The position numbers and the translations under genes are program-made. Source: Aurelia coerulea (taxonomy: Eukaryota; Cnidaria; Scyphozoa; Semaeostomeae; Ulmaridae). From it: 64,000 bases of DNA. Positions 46,821-56,000 of this stretch are shown piece after piece. Within the stretch, counting starts at the first letter, position 1. The number at the start of each line of letters is the position of its first letter. The notes beneath the pieces were generated by a model that was not told the origin of the DNA, searched no databases, and saw only the letters and a list, made by a program, of their open reading frames with translations. The stretch is from positions 6,581,896 through 6,645,895 of the forward strand of contig CM076957.1 in NCBI GenBank assembly GCA_039566865.1, written 5' to 3'.

Positions 46821-47440
46821 ATTACCTCAAACTGGGAACGACGTCGATTTCTGCTTGGACAGTTTGCAGGAAACACGCATTCTTTATTTGGGTATTAACA
46901 CCGAATAAATATACATTTAGCTGATATTATACAGTATAAGTCATTCTAATTTTAATGAAGAACATGGCAATTTCCTGACGCGAGATATATGTTTCTTGGA
47001 AAGATTCTGATATATGGCAGAAGATTTTTGCTTCGATGTTTTGTCTTTTGCAGACTTCAGATCCTTTTAGATGTCATTCAATATTCATGTAACATTGTTT
47101 TGGAGCATAGGTTTCAAATCTTTGATATTTCCCAGATTCCTACAAACTTCATCGTGACGTCACAAGTAAATGGTGCATAGTTACACAAAATAAGTTATAC
47201 TTCCAGAATCTACATGAAAAATTTGCCTAAATTAATGGAGAATGACAAACTGGCCATATCAGATGTACTGGATTATTGTAAAAACTCGTTGTTGCAATTG
47301 TGCAGGATGGTTGGATAATTTTGGCCAGTAGTATATGTCGGTGTATGTGCTCTATTATTCAGATTCAAACATAACCTATTACATGTTTATATATATGTTT
47401 ATATGTGTATCAATTTGCCACAATAAATATTTACAAGTTC
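46821..47440. other. No gene seen
   Basis: AT-rich spacer, with short TATATG runs before the next MITE. Confidence 0.45.
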
Positions 47441-47442
47441 TA

Positions 47443-48202
47443 CCGGGTGCACCAAAATAAACTATGCACGTTTGGCAGGCCACAATAAATCGTACATTGG
47501 ACCGAATTTTGAAGATTTATGGCTTAAGCATTAGCAGAAAGCATGAATTAGATACTGAGATATTTTGCAAATTTTTCATGTTCCGTTTTTAGAACTAGAA
47601 GCGAATCTCTTAAGATTTTAGTTTTCGAAAGCACTGAAAACGATCAAAAAACATCGATCAAGTTTTCTAAAGAATCGACATGAATGGATTCAAGCATGGG
47701 TAGTTAGACACTGCTGGTGTACTTCCATGGAGGAGTGCTGGATAATATATCTCCTCCGCAGTACTATAAAACATTTCCCCCGCAGATACATATTATCCAG
47801 CGCTCCTCCATAGAAGCACACCAGCAGTGTCTAACTACCCATGATTAAAGGAAGAACTTGTTCGTGGTGATTTGCGATTTAGAAATCAACTAATTATAAT
47901 CTGCTGTACGAGAGTTCGTACTAAACCCCCAAATCCCCCAGAAAACGTTTTCTCTTTGATCGTTTATGTTGAATCTTATAAAATTTGATCGACGTTTTTT
48001 GATCATTTTCAATGTTTTCGAAACGAACATTTTAAGGAACTCGCTTGTTGCTCTAAAAACTGAAAACGGAAAAATTTGCAAAAAGTCCAAGAATCTAATT
48101 CAGGCTTTCTGCTAAAGATTAAGTCATAAATCTTCAAAACTGGTCCAGTGTACGATTTTTTGTGGCCTGCCAAACGTGCATATTCTATTTTGGCGAAGTC
48201 GG
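47443..48202. mobile_element. TA-inserted MITE, second copy of the 17998 family
   Basis: The left end CCGGGTGCACCAAAATAAAC next to TA is intact. The right end ATTCTATTTTGGCGAAGTCGG is decayed. Arms carry the same blocks as 17998 (GGCAGGCCAC, TCATAAATCTTCAAAA, ATCAAAAAACATCGATCAAG). A small foldback (47695-47843) sits in its left arm. Confidence 0.82.
47695..47843. mobile_element. Nested foldback element, ~149 bp
   Basis: CATGGGTAGTTAGACACTGC pairs with GCAGTGTCTAACTACCCATG, and pairing continues for about 65 bp per arm with few mismatches. The flanks GATTCAAG and GATTAAAG match at 7 of 8, a probable 8-bp duplication. It is missing from the homologous position of the copy at 17998, which confirms insertion. 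Confidence 0.75.
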
Positions 48203-48476
48203 AAAAAAGGAAATACATAGCTGCATGTGTGTTTTCAATGATTCAATATGGTCCATAGTAGAAGACATAGTCTATATGTCATCTTTCTCCTTTTGTATAT
48301 TTTGGAAATAGTTTTATTTGATCTCATGTTTGAATGCATTAATATTTTTTGTTGATTTGATCTCAGACAAAAGACTATACCATGTTTTAGGCGCTAGATA
48401 AGATAGGCATTTTGGTCCAGCATCATTTTTGTCGAAATGGAATATCCAATTGATGATGATTGACAGAATATCTAAA

Positions 48477-49160
48477 AGGTGACCTGAAGCGAAAATTTTT
48501 ATTGATGCAAATGAATAGCGCAGTTGAATGATAAAGAATGTCGTTTACATTTTTTTGATACCTCATTTCGTTTTCAAGCTATCCTCTGATATTAAGTTGC
48601 AGCTGATGACGTCATTTTGTTTGCAAATTACTAGGATAACATATGGAAATATAACTGTATCTGACAGAGACGTAGGAACCGGGGGGGGCACTGGGCACAC
48701 GTGCCCCCCCAAGATTTTGGAATAAACAAAGAAATGCCCTTTATATTTTCAGGAAGTGCCCCTTTAGCTTAATAAAATAAGTGCCCTTGAAGTGTCGTGC
48801 CCCTCCAAGTTTGAGATGCTTCCTACGTCCCTGGTATCTGATTTTTGAAAGGTTACAGTGGTAAGAAATATTTCAGCTCAGCTGAATAGATGTTATATAA
48901 ATTACCTCATGACTTAATATGATGTTTAGAAAGGCATGTTGATTGTACAAAGTTTTTTAATTAGATTTCTCTTTGGAAACATGGCCAACCTTGTATACTT
49001 TCTTTGCATTTTGCAAACAAAATGACGTCATCAGCAAATCGTACAAAACAGTGGATAACTCTGAAATGAAATAAGGTATCAAAAAAATTTAAACGACATT
49101 CTTTATCATTCAACTGCGCTATTCATTTGCATCAATAAAAATTTTCGCTTCACACCACCT
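48477..49160. mobile_element. TTAA-inserted 507-bp MITE, copy B, split by a hAT MITE
   Basis: The left end AGGTGACCTGAAGCGAAAAT and the right end TTTTCGCTTCACACCACCT lie in inverted orientation to copy A (19616). TTAA follows on the right (49161-49164); on the left the site reads TAAA. Removing the nested 48665-48833 and its duplication leaves 507 bp, identical in length to copy A. Confidence 0.88.
48665..48833. mobile_element. 169-bp hAT MITE, copy 1, 8-bp TSD
   Basis: CAGAGACGTAGGAACCGG at the left mirrors GCTTCCTACGTCCCTG at the right. Perfect duplication GTATCTGA (48657-48664, 48834-48841). The interior carries CACGTGCCCCCCCAAGATTT and GTGCCCCT blocks. A second copy in reverse orientation is at 50334. 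Confidence 0.92.
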
Positions 49161-49164
49161 TTAA

Positions 49165-49469
49165 GATTGAAGTTCATTTCTTGATGAAGCTATCATAGCT
49201 AAAAATATACATGTTGATCAGGAAAATTGGCAAACGGAAAAGATCCCTTTCCGAAGAAGACCCTCTCTGTTGAGGCTCTGATAGGGGGATGCGTTGCTCC
49301 CTTGTTCCCCTCTTAAAAAGCAGCATATATGCTCCCTTGCTCCCTTGAAAATTAGCCTTGTGCTCCTAGTAATTCTATGAGGCTTCTTTTCTTTGCTCAA
49401 ATTCAAATATTTTTAGTCAAGTGGTCCCTTTATAGTTAAGATGGCTATTTTTGCGGCATACATTTCACG
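49165..49469. other. No gene; TGCTCCCTTG-type repeats
   Basis: Short TGCTCCCTTG/TGTTCCCC blocks (49289-49350) also occur at 52715-52770. They may belong to one old repeat split by later insertions, but no boundaries could be set. Confidence 0.35.
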
Positions 49470-49605
49470 ATTATTATTATTATTATAACATTCTTTAAAG
49501 TTCGTTGTTAAAAATAGCTCTACTTCAAGAACTAATAAAGACCAACTATTTACAAAAACAAAATAAATTACAGTTCTTGATAAGAAACGAAAATACCCTA
49601 AAATA

Positions 49606-50023
49606 CAGTAAAACCCGCACATAAGAACCTAAGATTTTTAACTCAGCCTGTTTAGGTTCTTATGCAATGAGGCACATCCAGTAATCAGGGTTTAGGTTAT
49701 TAACAAAGGGAAATATGTGAATCTAAATCTTAGCCAAACTTATTTACGCTCTTAGCCCTATCCATTTCAACCCAAGCTTACCCAGTTTACCCCTGCAGCC
49801 CCTGCCTATCACAGTTCTGCAAGTAATGTTTTGGAGTTCACGAAAGAGGGTGGCTGGCAAACAGATTGCATTTATTTCCCAATGAATGAATGAATGAAAT
49901 CCTTTATTAAGAACCTAGTTTTGATATCAGGCTGAAATAGTTCTTATCCATTGGGTACAAAATATATGATTTCAGGCTGGAGGTTCTTAATAAATGAAGG
50001 TTCTTATGTACGGGTTTTTACTG
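49606..50023. mobile_element. TA-inserted MITE, pogo/Tigger-like (CAGTAAAACCCG ends)
   Basis: CAGTAAAACCCGCACATAAG at the left mirrors CTTATGTACGGGTTTTTACTG at the right, TA on both sides (49604-49605, 50024-50025). CAGT ends with TA duplication are typical of pogo/Tigger. AGGTTCTTAT-type blocks recur inside. No coding capacity. Inserted in the LINE 3' region. Confidence 0.85.
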
Positions 50024-50333
50024 TACCCTATTTACAAATTTTGCAACGGCAAGTCTCTCCGATCCATTTTTTTATGCATGAGTTGAAAGAACAGACGGAG
50101 GCGGCAATTTTTGTATCATCAGGCGGGGAATTCCATAATATGCTACCACGAAAAGATAAACTATCGTTGCCATAAGTAGTTGTTTGAGGCAACATCAACA
50201 GATTCTTTGATCTTAGATTGTAATCATTGTCCTTTTCATGGAACATATCCCACAAAAAAGAAGGGTTTTGTTGTGTTAAACTGCTATAAACATCGAGCAT
50301 TAACTTTTGCAAGTTCTTTTGATAAATAGTGCA

Positions 50334-50500
50334 CAGGGACGTAGGAAGCATCTCAAACTTGGAGGGGCACGACACTTCGAGGGCACTTTTTCCACGAAGC
50401 TAAAGGGGCATTTCCTGAAAACAAAAAGGGCACTTCTTTGTTTATTTCAAAATCTTGGGGGGCACGTGCCCCCAATGCCCCCCCGGTTCCTACGTCTCTG
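50334..50500. mobile_element. 167-bp hAT MITE, copy 2, 8-bp TSD
   Basis: CAGGGACGTAGGAAGC at the left mirrors CCGGTTCCTACGTCTCTG at the right, in reverse orientation to 48665. Perfect duplication ATAGTGCA (50326-50333, 50501-50508). It cuts the LINE frame, and removing it with one duplication rejoins the reading frame. Confidence 0.92.
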
Positions 50501-51296
50501 ATAGTGCACTCCTTTCCTCTCTGTAACAACTCATCAAAAGAAGATGTAAAATCATTGAAGAGAATTCGAAGTGCTCTCTTATGGGTGCGATTGAGATCAT
50601 TATTAGCAACCTTTCCGCAAAACATCCATATCAACGGACAATAATTAAACTGAGACATTATGAATGAGTTGTACAGTAAAAGAGATTATTTCTCATTTAA
50701 ATAATTTGAGACTCTAGAGAAGGCACTGATCTGGTTGTTTGCTTTTTGACATAATTTTTCCACATGTTGGTTGAATTTTAGTCTCGAGTCTATGGTAATC
50801 CCCAATAAATCAACACTACTGACAATATCAACAGATACATTTCCGATATCGAGAACAATATTATCATTTGTCTTCAAACCGAGTAGCATAACTTGGAATT
50901 TTGATGGATTGGCTACCATTTGACTAGTTTTGAACCAAGAGATCGCCTGAGACATATCTTCTTCTAGGTTTGAAGCCACACTTTCAAAATTGTCATCACA
51001 AGAAAAAATAGCATTATCATCCGCAAAATTGCACACCTCCGAATGTTCGACGATGTAGATGAAATCATTGAGAAAAATATTAAATAGTAATGGCCCTAGC
51101 ACAGAGCCCTGGGGGACACCTGTTTTTGTTTGTAACCAGTCACTATATGTTGAGCCAACCTTTACTCTCTGCTTTCTATCTGAGAGGTAATTTGCTATCA
51201 ATCTGAGACCCTGCAGACCAAAACCATACGCATTTAATTTAGCAATAAGTAAATCATGTGGCATGCAGTCGAATGCGATCTATCAAGCTTGGCGAT

Positions 51297-51673
51297 TCGA
51301 TCACTGGGGTGGACTTTATGATTTCTCGTATGTTTTTACATCAGCCTCGTAAAAGCTAGTACCTCCTCGAGATTTGAACAGACCTGTAAGGGCATTTTAA
51401 TGAAAATGGCACTGATGATACAGCAAAAATCGGGGTCTGGGGCTATGCCTTCAGAAATTGCTTTCAAAGCAACGCTCATTCCTTTGGCATAGAATGGTAC
51501 TTTTGTCGTAAGATTCCTATTTTGTGGGTATTTCAAAAGTTTCTAAAACTTAGTCATTTTCTCATTGTGGCTCAAAGTTCTCCATCCTTGAAAAGGCACA
51601 TAATATTTTCATATCAATTGCAAGTGATTGTCTTGGCAGTTCAAAGTAGAAAATCTGCACAGTAATTAGAGGA
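51297..51673. other. No gene seen
   Basis: Spacer between LINE and hAT-like element. The 66-codon minus frame at 51336-51536 is unrecognised. Confidence 0.4.
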
Positions 51674-51681
51674 GGCAAGGG

Positions 51682-52622
51682 CAGTGGCGTGGCCAGGGTG
51701 AATTAAGTGCGGAGGTATTGAAATGACGAGGTCTGGGTGCGAAGCCCCCAGGAAAATTCTTTGGGCCACGCCCTTTGCCTTGGCTTAGAATGCATCTCCC
51801 AATATCATGCTTGCTATTAGCGATAAGGAGACCTTCATCATTTTGTGACAGTTATGCTATAAATCAGAGCACGAGGAAAATTTTTGAAGAAAGATCCTTT
51901 ACTTTGGCTCAGAATGCATCTCCCAATATCATGCTTGCCATTAGCGACAAGGAAACCTTTATCGTTTTGTGACATTCATCCTATAAATCAGAGCACGAGG
52001 GAAATTTCTGAAGAAAGATCCTTTAATTGGGCTCAGAATGCATCTCCCGATATCACCCTTGCCACTAGCGACAAGGAAACCATGGTCGTTTTGTGACAGT
52101 CATCGTATAAATCAGAGAACTAGGAACATTTTTGAAGAAAGATCCTTTACTTTGGTTCAGAATGCAGGGCCTCCGACGACGGGGGGCCGGGGGCCATGGC
52201 TCCTCACTTTTTTGCAAATCATGCCGTTCTGAAAGGCAGCTCATCATGTTGTGCTGTGGTAATTTTTTTGTATAAAGTTTGGCCCCCACTTTTCTGATCT
52301 GGTCGGAGACCTTGGAATGCAATTCCCTCAATATCCTGCTTGCCATTAGCGACAAGGAAACCTTGCTCGTTTTGTGCCTATGAATCAGAGCACGAGGAAC
52401 ATTTTTGAGGAAAGATCCTTTACTTTGGCTTAGAATGCATTTTAGCATTATGCTTGCCAGTGCTAAAATGGAAGATTTGACATTTCTCGGTTTTAAACAA
52501 CCTATACTCGCTCAGCTATTTTCTCTTCTATTTTAGAGGAATCTCAAGGACCTTCTCTCGACAGAAGTGGGGGGCACTTGCCCCCCATACCGCCTCCCCC
52601 CTCCCCCGTGGCCACGCCACGG
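51682..52622. mobile_element. hAT-like element with internal 124-bp tandem repeat, 8-bp TSD
   Basis: CAGTGGCGTGGCCAGGG at the left mirrors CCCGTGGCCACGCCACGG at the right. Perfect duplication GGCAAGGG (51674-51681, 52623-52630). Inside, TTGGCTTAGAATGCATCTCC and the following TATCATGCTTGCCATTAGCG recur with a 124-bp period (51780, 51904, 52028, then diverged near 52152 and 52424). The frames in this array are repeat products. Related pieces lie at 6250, 45320 and 56860. Confidence 0.9.
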
Positions 52623-52630
52623 GGCAAGGG

Positions 52631-53039
52631 ACTTTAATGAAAGCCATAAAATTAAAAAAAATTAACATGTTTTAAATTCATTCTCCAGAAATTCATGTGT
52701 TCCCGCATTTTCTAGCCATGCTCCCTTGCTCCCGGCCCCTCTTTTAGGCCATGCTCATTTGCTCCCAAAAAGCCGTCTCCCCCATTTTGTTTTAGCACCT
52801 GCCGGACAACACGCGATTGTCTGCGAGATTTGAATAATTGCGCGTGCTTGCTATGAATTTACCCGTGATCCATTTCGTCTTTCTCCTTCACACGCTGAAG
52901 GATTCAATATGGCGTCGTTTGCTCATCGTACTTTGGGAATAAAGTGAACATATATCAAGGAAAAGCATATTATACTAACATATATACACTGAAAAGGATA
53001 TTGCAGCCTTATCGGATGTTATAAAGTACTTTTGGAAAG
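52631..53039 (+). promoter_or_regulatory. Upstream region and probable 5' UTR of SF1 with a uORF
   Basis: After the hAT-like element the base composition becomes more even (52800-52935, several CG). A short upstream ORF, ATG GCG ... TGA (52909-52947, 12 codons), has a favourable A at -3 and ends 92 bp before the SF1 start. No TATA box is obvious. The transcription start cannot be placed from sequence alone. Confidence 0.4.
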
Positions 53040-56000
53040 ATGCCGTACGGTGGAAGTGGGGCAAACAAGGCCCCTATTGGTCAGTTAAATCCGATTTTGC
53101 TGGGACAGAAAAAAGAAACAGGAGGGACGTCATTACTTGCACAGCATCTCAATAAAAAGCGAGAAAAAGAGTCTGGAGGTCAAAGGCAACCTGGAGGTTT
53201 TAATGAAGGTAGATGGTTATTTTGTGGATGGGTTTTGTTGTGAAAATGAACCACCAACGTTCGCGATTTGAAAAGCGGAGGTTGGAAAGGAGAGGGAGAA
53301 TGGTTTTTAGGCCCATTGAACTTTTAAGTTTCATGCAACGATAAAACCCATATTTCATGATGTTACGTTGCAGGTTGGCTAGTTCTGGTGATGATATGCA
53401 AAGAGAATGATTAACATTTATTTGTACACGACTGGCGTACTACTGGAGAAAAAAGGGAAAAAAGGTTGTTGAGAATAGAATGCAAACAAAAAGAAATTCT
53501 TCGTGTTAAAATATGCCATACTAGATATAGTGGAAAGTTCATTTTCTATACACCCACTAGATCCTATGCCTAGCTAGTAAATTTAGATGTTTCTATGCAT
53601 ACCAGACAGGAAAGTTCCAGTATGGAAAGAAAGTGATGTGCACCGGACATGTCCGGTGCACATAGTGGTCAATTGGTGCACAATCTGGTGCACAAAATGG
53701 TGCAAGAACCTGTGGTGCACAAGCCTATAATTTCATTCCTTTGGTGCACTCATCTTTTAGAAATCGTTTGGGTTTCAAGAGCTTCACAATGATACTGATT
53801 ATGAATTCTGTCTGCATGCATAGCATGTTTTTGGAGTCTATAACCTTGCTGGGTAATCCCGTGGGTAATTCCATATAGCTTCATCAGATGGATGTCAAGT
53901 CATGTTTGAGAAATCTTCTTGAATTTTTTCTAAAGCAAGGTAATGAGGAGTTGATCCTAGATATTTAATTTCAGCTCGATATCTCATTTGGTTGACAAGC
54001 AATGATTTATTGAACTTGTGGCCCATTTGTCAGTAAGGTGTCACTTTTCATGAGGCAGCATGTTTGAGACACAAGAAAACCATAATAACATTTTTTTAGA
54101 ACCGTTTCCACTTTTCAGGTGCTTTAGATAGTTGTTAGGTTCACGAAAAAGTCATTTTCCATGGAACTATCAAAATCGCTTGGATGTATAATTGCTTCAA
54201 AATCACACAACTGTCATTTGCTGATCTATAAGAAATGATGTACCCACGCTTTTCGGTAATTATATCTTTAAATACATAAATGCTGGCAATTTACAAGCTA
54301 GTGCTATGAAACTGTGCCCAACGAAGGATGGAATAAAAAAGAAACTACATTGTTTCATACATCAATGTGTCCTGTTAAGGCCAATGCAGTATTGATTAGA
54401 TTGCTCTAACCACATGTTTTGGGGAATTTTGTCGACTTTCAAAAATATTTTCAAGATTTTTTATCAAGTGAAATTTTCTGAAGTTGGTTCTCTATAATGT
54501 GCACATATGGAGGTATGCCTGAATGTTGAAAGAATCAATTTTATACTTTCACATGATGTATATCTAGCCCTTTCAAATGGCTCTAAATCAATAATGGCGG
54601 ATATATGCTATGTTCAGCTGCCTGAAACCATATGGTCCCAAATAATAATCGCCTTAGGAAAAATTGTGCTGGTTTCCTACCTTGAGTTTTCATTATGAGG
54701 CAATTCCAGAGGTCTAACGAGAATCGGAAGTCTGTTAATTTTGATTATGAAGTTAGCATTGTTAGCAAAAGTGAATTTTGTAGCTTATGTGTGATACACA
54801 TGTTTCATTTCCCTGTTGATTAAAAATTTTCACTGTAATTTCAAGAATGTAGATATGGTTGTTGCATCAGATGCATTTCTAGATTTTGAGACAAATTTAG
54901 CATAAATAGTGATTTCCAAAGATTATCGTCTGTGCTTGATCTATCATTTCTAATGGGAGGGTACAAACAGTGGCATTTTGAATCCATTTGCATCAGATGC
55001 ATCTCGAGATTTTGAGCCACATAAAGTATTAGTTATAATTTCCAAATGGTTGCCCTTGGTGCTTGATCTATCATTTCTAATAGGAGCGTACAAGCAGTGG
55101 CATTTTGAATCCATTTGCATCAGATGCATCTCGAGATTTTGAGCCATATAAAATATCAGTTATAATTACCAAATGGTTGCCCTTGGTGCTTGATCTATCA
55201 TTTCTAATGGGAGGGGTACAAACAGTGACACTTTAAATCCATTTGCATCAGATGCATCATCAAATGGATTCAAAATCCTACTGTTTGTACGCTCCCATTA
55301 GAAATGATAGATCAAGCACCAAGGGCAACCATTTGGTATTTATAACTAATACTTTATATGGCTCAAAATCTCGAGATGCATCTGATGCAAATGGATTCAA
55401 AATGCCACTGTTTGTACACTCCCATTAGAAATGATAGATCAAGCACCAAGGGCAACCATTTGGTAATTACAACCAATACTTTATGTGGCTCAAAATCTTG
55501 AGATGCATCTGATGCAAATGGATTCAAAATGCCACTGTTTGTACCCTCCCATTAGAAATGATAGATCAAGCACAGACGATAATCTTTGGAAATCACTATT
55601 TATGCTAAATTTGTCTCAAAATCTAGAAATACATCTGATGCAACAACGGTATCTACATTCTGGAAATTACAGTGAACATTTTTAATCAACGGGGGAATGA
55701 AACATGTGTATCACACATAAAGCTACAAAATTCACTTTTGCTAACAATGCTAACTTCATAATAAAAATGAACAGACTTCCGATTCTCGTTAGACCTCTGG
55801 AATTGCCTCATAATGAGAACTCAAGGTAGAAAACCAGCACAATTTTTCCTAAGGCGATGATTATTTGGGACCATATGGTTTCAGGCAGCTGAACATAGCA
55901 TATATCCGCCATTATTGATTTAGAGCCATTTGAAAGGGCTAGATATACATCATGTGAAAGTATAAAATTGATTCTTTCAACATTCAGGCATACCTCCATA

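Larger units (their letters stand above)
49470..51296 (-). pseudogene. 5'-truncated CR1/jockey-like LINE, split by two MITEs
   Basis: Reading the minus strand from about 51296: AFDCMPHDLLIAKL (after motif A), TGVPQGSVLGPLLFNIFLND (motif B), CNFADDNAIF (catalytic motif C), VDLLGITIDS (motif E). After one stop at 50686 come SFIMSQFNYCPLIWMFCGK and RTHKRALRILFNDF. The frame meets the MITE 50334-50500 after KECTI and continues after it with YQKNLQKLMLDVYS to about 50028. A Tigger-like MITE (49606-50023) interrupts the 3' region and an (ATT)n tract at 49471-49487 forms the tail. Truncation before motif A suggests incomplete reverse transcription. Confidence 0.85.

Noticed and set aside
54507..55999. 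Identical 63-codon frames on opposite strands and repeated short frames between
   Set aside because: Mirror images in the SF1-intron palindrome and its 127-bp repeats, without domain or splice support.
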